From: Paenibacillus agri | Lineage (GTDB): Bacteria > Bacillota > Bacilli > Paenibacillales > Paenibacillaceae | Assembly: GCF_013359945.1 (NCBI RefSeq) | Contig: NZ_JABWCS010000201.1 | Coordinates: forward strand, 62,001-126,000 | Direction: 5' to 3' | Length of the DNA stretch: 64,000 bases | Shown: positions 36,568 through 44,296 of the stretch, piece by piece | How the letters are laid out: the number at the start of each line of letters is the position of its first letter | Numbering within the stretch: position 1 is the stretch's first letter | The notes under the pieces: generated by a model | The model's database searches: none | What the model saw: the letters and a program-made list of their open reading frames with translations, nothing else | What the model was told of the DNA's origin: nothing | Position numbers and translations under genes: made by a program

Positions 36568-37476
36568 CTATTCAGGAAGCGCCTGCCCATTGCGACGAGC
36601 GGTTCGCTCTATACCATCAGCAGTTACTTTGTACAGTTGATGAGGCAGATCGTGTCCCATGCCGTCAATCAGCATTAGCTCGGCGTCAGAGATGGCAGCA
36701 GCCGTATCCTCGCCACACGCAGGGACAAATAGAGGATCGTCCACTCCATGAATGACAAGTGTCGGTACTTTTATAGTTGCCAGCCGCGGACGACGGTCAC
36801 CGGAGACAGCAATCGCAGCAATTTGTCGTCCGACACTGCCTGGATCGTAGGCTCGCCGGACTTCCTCCAAAATAAGCGCCCGATAAGCATCCTCTTCAAA
36901 CGGATAGCCGGTGCCGGCGATGCGCTTGGCAAAAGAGAGACTGTGCGCCAAAAATCCTGCTTCATCCTCAAACGGATTTGGTGCCGGTTTAGTCATCAAT
37001 GCCATGACTTCTTGGGAAGCTTGCGGTAGAGCGGGATTACCCGAACTAGACATAATAGAAGTGAGTGATAACACCCGTTCAGGGTAATCACTAGCTACTA
37101 TCTGGGCGATCATTCCGCCCATCGATCTGCCCACAATATGTGCCCGGTCAATTGAAAGCGCGTCGAGCAGTCCGATAACGTCTTTGGACATGTCATCCAG
37201 AGTGTATGGGATGTCAGGTCGCATTCCCGACATAAGAGAAGTCGCCAGTGCTTCAAAATCCAGCGCCTTATAATGGCTAAAATGTGTTGAGCAGCCTACG
37301 TCGCGATTGTCAAAGCTGATGACGCGAAAGCCCCGTGCTGCCAGTATCTCACAAAACGGAATTGTCCATCGGATCATCTGGGTTCCAAGCCCGGCGATTA
37401 GAATAATAGCCTCGTCATTTTCGTTACCGAAACTATCATAGGCCAACTCAACACCGTTAACTTTTATAATGTTCAT
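36568..37476 (-). CDS. Alpha/beta hydrolase
   Basis: 302 aa from ATG 37476 (AAGGAG 9 nt upstream). Nucleophile elbow GRSMGGM (Ser near residue 101), oxyanion strand AIILIAGLGTQMIRW, Asp in VIHGVDDPLF, and catalytic His in LIDGMGHDLPHQL. The layout is that of soluble esterases/hydrolases of the haloperoxidase/lipase type. It overlaps the upstream DUF2239 gene by 20 nt and is co-transcribed with it, so it falls under the same palindrome-controlled promoter. Confidence 0.85.
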   Translation of the reverse strand: MNIIKVNGVELAYDSFGNENDEAIILIAGLGTQMIRWTIPFCEILAARGFRVISFDNRDVGCSTHFSHYKALDFEALATSLMSGMRPDIPYTLDDMSKDVIGLLDALSIDRAHIVGRSMGGMIAQIVASDYPERVLSLTSIMSSSGNPALPQASQEVMALMTKPAPNPFEDEAGFLAHSLSFAKRIAGTGYPFEEDAYRALILEEVRRAYDPGSVGRQIAAIAVSGDRRPRLATIKVPTLVIHGVDDPLFVPACGEDTAAAISDAELMLIDGMGHDLPHQLYKVTADGIERTARRNGQALPE

Positions 37477-38122
37477 GATTATGTTCTCCTTCAATTAATT
37501 TGGTATTAGAAGTACTGTTCCCTTCGGGGAATGCATTAGCAGCTAATTTTTTGACATGGTTTCTGATATCAGGTGCCCAATCATCAATGAAGTGGTTAAA
37601 ACGATCCAAATCACCAGCATACAATGCCCGCAGAGCCTCTTCGTATTGATGGAAGTTTCCAGCCATAGCTGTCATAAAGTTATATGTTGCTTCTTGTGAC
37701 TCTCGGATATTACTTTGTTTTTCTCCAGCACGTCGAGCCTCATCAATGAGTTTTCGTAAGGTTACCGACGCCCCTCCAGGTTGACTCTTGAGCCATTCCC
37801 ATTGCCGTGGCAATAACGTAACCTCTCCGGATACAACCCCCAGCTTAGGTCGACCAACCCGCCGTGTAGGCTGCTGATCCACTTCCGTACTGGGTAAGTC
37901 ACCGAACTGTACTCCCAATCGTTTGAGCACTTCATCTGTTTTCCCACGAAAATCAACATCTATTGGCTTCCCCGTGGAATCGTCAAATATAAGCAGCTCT
38001 GTGAGGTCTTTGTCATCCAGAGCATCCTTCACTGTAGAAACAACGTGCTGTAACGAACCACTGGCAACAACTCCGACACCCAAAAATGCCGTGCAGTAAA
38101 AGTGCGTTATGGAATTACTCAT
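37457..38122 (-). CDS. DUF2239 family protein
   Basis: 221 aa. Matches the DUF2239 layout: N-terminal CTAFLGVGVVASGSL, a 'FDDSTGKPIDVDFRG' strand, then RRVGRPKLGVVSGEVTLLPRQWEWLKSQPGGASVTLRKLIDEARR. The last part looks like a strand-helix-helix (RHH-like) DNA-binding unit, and 'GRPKLG' resembles an AT-hook-like basic motif. Function unproven. RBS GAGGAGG precedes ATG 38122. The gene heads an operon with the alpha/beta hydrolase and has two TACCCGGGTA palindromes at its promoter, which it may itself bind. Confidence 0.82.
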   Translation of the reverse strand: MSNSITHFYCTAFLGVGVVASGSLQHVVSTVKDALDDKDLTELLIFDDSTGKPIDVDFRGKTDEVLKRLGVQFGDLPSTEVDQQPTRRVGRPKLGVVSGEVTLLPRQWEWLKSQPGGASVTLRKLIDEARRAGEKQSNIRESQEATYNFMTAMAGNFHQYEEALRALYAGDLDRFNHFIDDWAPDIRNHVKKLAANAFPEGNSTSNTKLIEGEHNHEHYKS

Positions 38123-38146
38123 GCTGACCTCCTCTCTGATTGCCTA

Positions 38147-38188
38147 ATTATACCCGGGTAAAAATATAAAATCAATATTACCCGGGTA
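38147..38188 (-). promoter_or_regulatory. Sigma-A promoter with twin TACCCGGGTA operators
   Basis: Minus strand: TTGATT (38175-38170), 17-bp spacer, TATAAT (38152-38147). One perfect TACCCGGGTA palindrome (38151-38160) overlaps the -10 edge and the spacer; the second (38179-38188) lies just upstream of -35. The two are 28 bp centre to centre, on nearly the same helix face at about 2.7 turns. Confidence 0.8.
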
Positions 38189-38225
38189 AAACATATTTCG
38201 TCGCTCCTTATGAAGGTAATATATG

Positions 38226-38253
38226 CAAAAAACGCGGCCTAAGAGGACCGCGC
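38226..38253 (-). terminator. Isolated minus-strand terminator
   Basis: Minus strand: CGCGGTCCT-CTT-AGGCCGCG followed by TTTTTTGC. No gene lies on that strand between it and the CRISPR array, so it may end the CRISPR transcript or be left from a lost gene. Confidence 0.65.
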
Positions 38254-38435
38254 TGTTGAGGGCTATGGTTTGTTTTATGTTGCAGATGCGTTGTTTGTCA
38301 CAATACTGCCCGTTTGCCTAATGGGACGTTACCAGTTTTATACCTTTTTAATGCTGTTGCACTGATACATGTGAAATAAGATGCTGTATGTGATTAAAAG
38401 CAGTAAACTTAACAGCTGAAATGGTCAACCTCCCC

Positions 38436-38626
38436 AACTAAGAGCAATTTTGTACCTTATATTTCTTTAATATAAGCAAATGAGGGAATTAAGGGCAATA
38501 TTGTATCCTATTTTTCTAAAAAGCGCGCTGGAAGGGGGATTCTGGAAGATTTAAGGTACAATTTTGCACTTAATCTCCACTAACCCTTAGCTTCAGAGAA
38601 TTTAAGGTACAAAAATGCTGTTAATT
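38436..38626. repeat. Four-module inverted repeat element 1 (51-bp period)
   Basis: Two direct modules (around 38436-38466 and 38487-38517; GAGCAATTTTGTACC and GGGCAATATTGTATCC) and two inverted modules (38544-38575 and 38595-38626; GGTACAATTTTGC and GGTACAAAAATGC). Both pairs have a period of exactly 51 bp. The arms align without gaps over about 85 nt, so the whole element can fold into one long hairpin. Confidence 0.75.
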
Positions 38627-38636
38627 ACACTTCGAT

Positions 38637-38694
38637 CTCTATACAAGTTCTCTTTTTTCTTGGCTATATTTGTTTTTTAATGCGTTCTGTATAG
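38637..38694 (+). repeat. Short repeat with CTATACA/TGTATAG ends
   Basis: A 58-bp AT-rich segment with 7-bp inverted ends. Its body (CTCTTTTTTCTTGGCTATATTTG...TTTTAATGCGTTCTGTATAG, split here) is about 85% similar to the minus strand of 51278-51322, the distal end of repeat copy C. Confidence 0.5.
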
Positions 38695-38774
38695 TTGTTT
38701 ATGGGGCAAGTATGAAAGCAGTTGAACGCCGGTAGAGCCACACAATGAGTGGCAGATGCATATGCAGCTTAATT

Positions 38775-39333
38775 ATTTCAAACGTTGCTTCCACGTAGGG
38801 AGCGACGGAGTCAGGCGCAGCAAATGCGCAAATCCTGACGATTTCAACCCAGGCTCCTACATGCGGAGCGACCTGATTGCCCGATTTGTCATACGCAGAT
38901 ACCGCATTTCAATCCTCGCTCCTACGTAGGAAGCGACTAGCGTCAAGACAGCTGAGGCCATTGGTTATGAATTTCAATCCACGCTCCCGCGTAGGGAGCG
39001 ACTGACTTTATCCTGAGCCGCCCGCAGGCTGCCCTCCAATTTCAATCCACGCTCCCGCGTAGGGAGCGACAATTATTATCTTTTTAGGGGGTGCGTAATT
39101 TGGGATTTCAATCCACGCTCCCGCGTAGGGAGCGACGCTGATCCGGATCAAGAACGTTAAACGTCACCTATTTCAATCCACGCTCCCGCGTAGGGAGCGA
39201 CACGATAGCAGAAGACGGGACGATAACGTTACAAGGATTTCAATCCACGCTCCCGCGTAGGGAGCGACGCTCCACTACTGCCATTTTACCCGCCCCCCAA
39301 AATTTCAATCCACGCTCCCGCGTAGGGAGCGAC
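38775..39333 (-). CRISPR. Orphan type I-C-like CRISPR array, 9 repeats and 8 spacers
   Basis: 32-bp repeats containing a GCTCCCGCGTAGGGAGCG palindrome, ending on the transcribed strand in GGATTGAAAT, as in type I-C repeats. Repeat starts: 38775, 38841, 38906, 38971, 39039, 39105, 39170, 39237, 39302. Spacer lengths run 34, 33, 33, 36, 34, 33, 35, 33. The six rightmost repeats are identical; the three leftmost are progressively degenerate, so the leader is on the right and the array reads on the minus strand. No cas gene is present in the window. Confidence 0.97.
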
Positions 39334-39502
39334 AGCGAATAAACACTTAAATGGAGCATAATCTCTTTTTAAACATCTCTAAAATTACTTTAATACGCAA
39401 AACTCATAACGTCAATTAGTTGAAAGAGAATGTTTTATACATAAAATGTAATATTTCCGGTGCGAATCCCCCAGGGATTTCATGTGAGCTTGGGGTTCGC
39501 AC
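39334..39502 (-). promoter_or_regulatory. CRISPR leader with conserved GTGCGAA hairpin
   Basis: AT-rich leader next to the intact end of the array. At its far end is a hairpin: GTGCGAATCCCCCA (39460-39473) pairs with TGGGGTTCGCAC (39491-39502). I recall similar GTGCGAACC...GGTTCGCAC hairpins downstream of cas2 in type I-C loci, but cannot verify this here. If correct, the array was once next to a cas operon. Confidence 0.55.
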
Positions 39503-39550
39503 TGCATCATCGAGTCTTCCCCCTTTTAAATGAACTCTAATAAAAATACT

Positions 39551-39578
39551 AAAAAAGACCGGAGGCATCCCTCCGATC
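39551..39578 (-). terminator. Terminator of the phosphodiester glycosidase gene
   Basis: Minus strand: AGATCGGAGG-GATG-CCTCCGGTCT followed by TTTTT. Confidence 0.8.
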
Positions 39579-39627
39579 TCTTGTCACCCCCCATGCGGGA
39601 GCGTAATCTAATACTATTGTAACGCTA

Positions 39628-40746
39628 TTATTTTGTCCGCTTCTTAGCCGCGTCGATTTTGGAAGGGTCCAGGCCTTTCCAAATATTCGGGATATCTACC
39701 TGATCCGGATGATCAAAGACCAGAAATGCGGTCGGCAGATAACGTTCGCCATACTGCGAAGAAGGCTTGTTGATAATCTCGTTGTCCTTGACGAGAACCG
39801 TCGAAGACCCGCCGTCCAGATTCGCTGCGATTACGGCACCGTGCTTGAGCATGATTTGCTGTACATCGTAAAGGTTCGCGCCAATGCTGTAGCTTGGCTG
39901 TCTGCCGTCAATCACCACGAAGATGATAGCACCGTCCTCCCGTTGACCCATAGCTGTGCGTGGTGCAATCCCCCAGCCATCGGCTGCGTTCTTGACCAGT
40001 CCCTTGCCGTTGACGATGATACGCGGCTGAAACGATACGGCCTCCTGAACTCCCATTTTACTGAGTTCATCCAACGTGTAATTCCCCGCGATCATCTTGC
40101 CTTGCTTATCGAGGCCCACAATCTGCGTTGATTTTTTCCCGCCAAGCCCGTTGTAATAGAGCTTTCCTTGGGAGATGACGATGCCGATCGGCTTGAAGCC
40201 ATTACCGCTCCAGTTAGGATCGGCGAATCCTCCCCCATTTACCCCGGCGATCGCCCCGAGTCGTTTCACCATACTGGTGACCTTTTCCCCGGAGCCCACT
40301 TTGTTCGGAATACCTAGCCGGATCTTTGTCGGATCATTGACGATCATGACATACCCGGAGTAGCCGGTACCAGAGACAGGCTCGATCTCCACCAGCTGCT
40401 TCTCTTTTACTTCCGGTGGAGGTGTATGAATGGTATGGGTATCCTTCTCATCCCCCATATTATCGAAGCGTTTGGTGTACTCGGCTACACGTGCCTTCAA
40501 CTCTTCCTCACCAATAATATATTGGGCCCACTGCCGATGTTGGGTGGTGATCAGCGTATCCGCGATCGTATAGCGTAGATTTTTGGCCGACGGTGCAAAA
40601 TACAGCCAGCCTCCTCCGGCAAGGAGCAGAATTAACAAGAACAGCAATACCCTGGACAGTCTACGAAAAAAGCTCTTTTTCTTGCGCTTCTTGACCGGCT
40701 TCTTCTTGCGCATAGTCGAGCGCTCTGGTAATGATGATGAATTCAC
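39628..40746 (-). CDS. Phosphodiester glycosidase family (NAGPA-like) membrane protein
   Basis: 372 aa. A highly basic N-terminus (RKKKPVKKRKKKSFFRR) precedes one transmembrane helix (LLFLLILLLAGGGWLYF, about residues 34-52), so the catalytic part is outside. The NAGPA domain is marked by KRLGAIAGVNGGGFADPNWSG, FVVIDGRQPSYSIGANLYDVQQIM and ANLDGGSSTVLV. Related proteins act on phosphodiester-linked sugars such as wall or exopolysaccharide glycans. Start GTG 40746 with GGGAGG 10 nt upstream. Monocistronic, with its own terminator. Confidence 0.88.
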   Translation of the reverse strand: MNSSSLPERSTMRKKKPVKKRKKKSFFRRLSRVLLFLLILLLAGGGWLYFAPSAKNLRYTIADTLITTQHRQWAQYIIGEEELKARVAEYTKRFDNMGDEKDTHTIHTPPPEVKEKQLVEIEPVSGTGYSGYVMIVNDPTKIRLGIPNKVGSGEKVTSMVKRLGAIAGVNGGGFADPNWSGNGFKPIGIVISQGKLYYNGLGGKKSTQIVGLDKQGKMIAGNYTLDELSKMGVQEAVSFQPRIIVNGKGLVKNAADGWGIAPRTAMGQREDGAIIFVVIDGRQPSYSIGANLYDVQQIMLKHGAVIAANLDGGSSTVLVKDNEIINKPSSQYGERYLPTAFLVFDHPDQVDIPNIWKGLDPSKIDAAKKRTK

Positions 40747-40890
40747 TCTTTTCTTTCCTCCCTGATTCTTGCCACGAATAAAAAGAATACATAACGTATC
40801 TGTTAATCATAGACGAAAATGAGAGAGTAAAGGTTTCAATTTCTTCAATTTTTAGAGCCCGTTCGACTTCATCTAACAACCTATAAAACT

Positions 40891-41508
40891 TTATTTGCCG
40901 GAAAATGTTGGAGGATCGGTGTGAAGTGCCTCATCAGGCTGAGTATGCCGCCATGCTGTAAAGACGACCTGGAACCCTGCACGCGTAGGTGCACACAGGA
41001 AGGGTCCAGCCTGCTTGCCTGTCAAATGCGGGAAGCGAGCGACGCGGATCGTTCGCCACGGATGGTGCTCCGTCCGGGCGCGAATGATCACCGCATCATT
41101 GGACCGGGAAGCACGAATGGTGACGGTCTCCCCTGCCCATTCTGCTACCGGAGACAGTGACCAATCGGAGTAGTCGTCGGTAACGACAGCCCCGATGTGC
41201 GGAACCCCGTCATTAAGCTCTATGCCTGCTTTAATCCACTGTGTCTTACTATGCCAGAGCATTAGGCCGGCCTGATCGTACAGCTCGGTGAAGCTGTCTA
41301 GCCGGAAGGTCACCTCGACACCCTGATCGTCCTCCCAGGGAGCCAGAAGGGCATGGCCATTATCATGCTGGAATTCATAAAGTGTTTTCTCCCAATAATC
41401 ACTGCCTTCCACAGCCTCAACATTGAGAGTGTCCCCTTCTGTGTTTACCGATTTTGGTGGAACCGTCCAGGTTCCGCTGCTCCATGGAATATTGTGTACA
41501 TTCATCAT
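40891..41508 (-). CDS. DUF1349 domain protein (beta-sandwich, concanavalin-like)
   Basis: 205 aa. The layout FQHDNGHALLAPWEDDQGVEVTFRLDSFTELYDQAGLMLWHSKTQWIKAGIELNDGVPHIGAVVTDDYSDWS matches DUF1349 (YesU-like) proteins, which have a glucanase-like beta-sandwich. No signal peptide, so cytosolic. Enzymatic activity has not been shown for the family. RBS GAGGTGG before ATG 41508. It follows the TPM gene by 25 bp on the same strand and may be co-transcribed. Confidence 0.85.
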   Translation of the reverse strand: MMNVHNIPWSSGTWTVPPKSVNTEGDTLNVEAVEGSDYWEKTLYEFQHDNGHALLAPWEDDQGVEVTFRLDSFTELYDQAGLMLWHSKTQWIKAGIELNDGVPHIGAVVTDDYSDWSLSPVAEWAGETVTIRASRSNDAVIIRARTEHHPWRTIRVARFPHLTGKQAGPFLCAPTRAGFQVVFTAWRHTQPDEALHTDPPTFSGK

Positions 41509-41533
41509 ACATCCACCTCTCTAAGGATCTGCT

Positions 41534-42934
41534 CTAATGCCGCCCTACGCCGCCACCGCTACTTGCACCACCACCGCCGGAAGAACCTCCTCCAGAGCTG
41601 TTTTGTCTACCTGATCCGCCGCCACTGCTGGAACCCCCACCGCCGCTATTTCCCGAAGAACTACCTCCTGAGGAATGACGCCCAGCGCCACCACCACTGG
41701 ATGAACCGCCACCTCCCCAATTGCTGCCCCCGGAGGAACGACGTCCGCTGGAAGAGGAGGAACGATGATGACGATAGTCATCCCTATCCCAATGGCTATA
41801 TCGACGTTTATTGCGACGGCTGTAGGGATTGTATCGCACACCATACTTCGAGAGATTCCGGCTTCGCCGCCAGGAAGAAAAGATGAAAAGTCCTATGATT
41901 CCCAAAAAGACCTTAAACATGCCGGAAGTCACTCCAGAATTTCCGGATTTCTCACTGGTACCGTCAGCTTGGGTAGCAGATGCCGGAGTTGCTCCCTTAT
42001 CACCTACTACCGTATTTGGCGCGGCCTCCGCTCTAGACAGGAAGAAATTATAGAAAGCGTTCGCTGTTGCTGTGGCTCCACCCGCATAATCCTTTTTGGC
42101 AAAGGAAGGCTCCAGTGCGCTATTCAAAATGCCTTTGATGACTTCATTGGTGAGCACTTGATCCACATCTTTACCCTGCAGCACGTGGTAGTTATCTCCC
42201 CCAATGTCCAGTACGAGCATCGTATCCTTCGATCCCGCTCCTACAGATGCGAACTTCATATACGTGTAATCCTGCAAGGTCTTGCCGCCTGTGTTCTTGA
42301 CTGTGACGACATAAATCCCGTTCCCGGTAGTGTCCTTATACCTGTTGCTGGACTGATTGAGATAATCCTTCGTGACTTGCTTGAACACCCCGGCATTGTC
42401 CGAAACATAGGTTTTGTTGCCTACATTTTCAGTCCAAGTACCACCCAGAGCTTGAATGAAAGACCCGTATGTTTTATAGACACCGTTGCTATAATTCTTG
42501 GCTGCAAAATCAGGCTCCAGCTGCCGGGACAGGATCTCCGAAATCTTGCTATCCGGGAGCGTATTCACAATCCCTTTTCCCTGCACCGCCCAGTAATCAT
42601 CATCCTTGATGGAAAGGAGCAGCAGCACCCCATTGTTCTTCTCCTTGGAGCCGATACCCCATTTGTTGAACAGGGATGTAGCATACTCCTTGATCGGCAT
42701 CCCGTTGGTAGAATCAACGGTCACCACCACGACCTGCGCTTCATTTTTCCTATGTAGCTTAATTCCGTAATTCACCATATAATTCTCGGTCTTGTCATTC
42801 AACACGTTGGCAAAATCATTCACGTAAAATGCTCCAGTATGCTCTGGCAATGTGCTCTTGGCGAAGCTCAGAACGGGAAATAGCATCGTAAGTATAATGG
42901 CAATCCAAGCGATTTTTAGTGATTTATGTTTCAT
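41534..42934 (-). CDS. Tandem TPM-domain membrane protein with Gly/Ser-rich tail
   Basis: 466 aa. Signal peptide (LKIAWIAIILTMLFPVLSFA), then two TPM domains in tandem: one about residues 30-165 (GAFYVNDFANVLNDKTENYM..., VQGKGIVNTLPDSKI), the second about 167-310 (YVSDNAGVFKQVTKDYL..., VLQGKDVDQVLTNEVI). A transmembrane helix lies near residue 345 (FLGIIGLFIFSS), followed by a basic stretch and roughly 90 residues of Gly/Ser repeats. TPM proteins (YgcG, Psb32-like) assist membrane-protein maintenance. The duplicated domain and long low-complexity tail are unusual but seen in Firmicute relatives. Confidence 0.85.
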   Translation of the reverse strand: MKHKSLKIAWIAIILTMLFPVLSFAKSTLPEHTGAFYVNDFANVLNDKTENYMVNYGIKLHRKNEAQVVVVTVDSTNGMPIKEYATSLFNKWGIGSKEKNNGVLLLLSIKDDDYWAVQGKGIVNTLPDSKISEILSRQLEPDFAAKNYSNGVYKTYGSFIQALGGTWTENVGNKTYVSDNAGVFKQVTKDYLNQSSNRYKDTTGNGIYVVTVKNTGGKTLQDYTYMKFASVGAGSKDTMLVLDIGGDNYHVLQGKDVDQVLTNEVIKGILNSALEPSFAKKDYAGGATATANAFYNFFLSRAEAAPNTVVGDKGATPASATQADGTSEKSGNSGVTSGMFKVFLGIIGLFIFSSWRRSRNLSKYGVRYNPYSRRNKRRYSHWDRDDYRHHRSSSSSGRRSSGGSNWGGGGSSSGGGAGRHSSGGSSSGNSGGGGSSSGGGSGRQNSSGGGSSGGGGASSGGGVGRH

Positions 42935-43100
42935 ATGTGCACCCCCTGTATGTTTCTATTCTCTTTATCGGATACGGTGAGCTCCGGGAATAGTTTCGCC
43001 TGATTAGCGAAGCTTACATTTAGAAATTCTACAAAGGTTTCCAGCTATCCTTTATTGGGGATGCACTTCACTTCCTACTCTATAGTGGCATCACCAAAGA

Positions 43101-43136
43101 AACGGCAGGCACCCTGCTCGTAGGATGCCTGCCGTT
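43101..43136 (-). terminator. Terminator of cysK
   Basis: AACGGCAGGCA...TGCCTGCCGTT followed on the minus strand by TCTTTGG. A perfect 11-bp stem. Confidence 0.7.
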
Positions 43137-43170
43137 CCCTAATAATTAATGAATTATATCTGAAAAAGAA

Positions 43171-44109
43171 TTACTCTCCGTAGTTGAACAGTGGTGTAGA
43201 CAGATAACGTTCCCCGGTATCCGGCAAAATCGTTACGATCGTTTTCCCCTTAAACTCCGGACGTTTGGACAACTCTGCCGCCGCGTACACCGCCGCGCCA
43301 GAGGAGATGCCAACGAGCAGTCCTTCTGTTCTGGCCAGCGCTCTTGCGGTGGCAAAGGCATCATCGCTTTTCACCTGAAGGATTTCATCTACAAACTCTG
43401 GACGATAGTTATCCGGGATGAAGTTGGCACCGATCCCTTGAATGCGATGACCGCCTGGAGCGCCACCGGAAAGAACCGGAGAATCATACGGCTCAAGAGC
43501 AACGATATGTACGTCTGGATTACGTTCCTTCAATAACTGGCCTACACCAGAGACCGTTCCGCCGGTACCGACACCGGCAATAAAAACATCCACCTGTCCA
43601 TCGGTGTCCCGCCAAATTTCTTCAGCTGTTGTCGTCCGGTGAATCTGCCGGTTTGCCGGATTACTGAACTGCTGCGGAATGAACGCGCCAGGCGTACTTT
43701 CGGCTAACTGCTCTGCTCTTCTGACAGCACCGCTCATACCCTCCGCACCTGAGGTCAGCACGATCTCGGCGCCAAGGGCCAGCATGAGCTTGCGGCGTTC
43801 AACACTGAATGTCTCGGGAAGCACAATAATTAGTCTGTACCCCAGACTGGAGGCCGCAAAGGCCAGCCCGATCCCTGTATTTCCGCTCGTAGGCTCAATG
43901 ATGACGGAATCCTTGTTAATGTAGCCTTTTTCCTCGGCATCCTTGATCATGGCATAACCGGTTCGATCCTTCACGCTGCCCGCAGGATTAAAGTATTCAA
44001 GCTTGGCCAAGATTCTTGCCTCTAAATTCTGACTGGCACTGTATCTGGAGATCTCAAGCAGCGGGGTGTTCCCGATAAGCTCGGTTAAGCTTTGATAGAT
44101 ATTACTCAT
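43171..44109 (-). CDS. cysK: Cysteine synthase A (O-acetylserine thiol-lyase)
   Basis: 312 aa from ATG 44109 (ATAGGAG upstream); a longer frame to 44184 has no RBS. PLP-dependent beta-replacement enzyme: Lys in PAGSVKDRTGYAMI (Schiff base), the substrate loop EPTSGNTGIGLAF, the phosphate-binding GVGTGGTVSGVG, and the C-terminal SSGAA. It makes L-cysteine from O-acetylserine and sulfide. Length is normal. It is monocistronic with its own terminator and no T-box was seen upstream, although 44110-44296 is only 187 bp. Confidence 0.96.
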   Translation of the reverse strand: MSNIYQSLTELIGNTPLLEISRYSASQNLEARILAKLEYFNPAGSVKDRTGYAMIKDAEEKGYINKDSVIIEPTSGNTGIGLAFAASSLGYRLIIVLPETFSVERRKLMLALGAEIVLTSGAEGMSGAVRRAEQLAESTPGAFIPQQFSNPANRQIHRTTTAEEIWRDTDGQVDVFIAGVGTGGTVSGVGQLLKERNPDVHIVALEPYDSPVLSGGAPGGHRIQGIGANFIPDNYRPEFVDEILQVKSDDAFATARALARTEGLLVGISSGAAVYAAAELSKRPEFKGKTIVTILPDTGERYLSTPLFNYGE

Positions 44110-44236
44110 ATTCCCACTCCTATTATCAATTTTTCCCATCTGTTTACTATGTATTAATAGTAGCAGATATTTTATTTTTTTCAACCGTGATCACACGGGT
44201 TACAATACGCTCAACCTTAATTCTTAATCTAAAACA

Positions 44237-44264
44237 GGTCCCCCCTTCAGCGAAGGGAAAGGAC
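44237..44264 (-). terminator. Terminator after jetC
   Basis: Minus strand: GGTCC-TTTCCCTTC-GCT-GAAGGGGG-GACC followed by TGTTTTAG. It closes the SMC operon directly after jetC, leaving no space for a fourth gene. Confidence 0.6.
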
Positions 44265-44296
44265 CCTCATTTCAATGATTCAGCTGGTACACAAGA

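Larger units (their letters stand above)
38123..38774. other. 650-bp non-coding region between DUF2239 and the CRISPR array
   Basis: Contents: the DUF2239 promoter/operators (38147-38188), a minus-strand terminator (38226-38253), the four-module inverted element (38436-38626) and a short terminal-repeat fragment (38637-38694). No ORF with an RBS was found. Confidence 0.6.

Noticed and set aside
39455..39505. tRNA-like T-arm sequence (GGGGTTCGCAC)
   Set aside because: No acceptor, D or anticodon arms; it is one side of the CRISPR leader hairpin.
41765..42757. 330-aa plus-strand ORF
   Set aside because: It lies antisense to the TPM-domain gene, with no RBS and no recognisable domain; an open frame in the mirror of a gene with skewed codon use.
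44110..44296. Possible T-box or S-box riboswitch for cysK
   Set aside because: The 187-bp region has no T-box motif or SAM-riboswitch core; the only hairpin here serves jetC.
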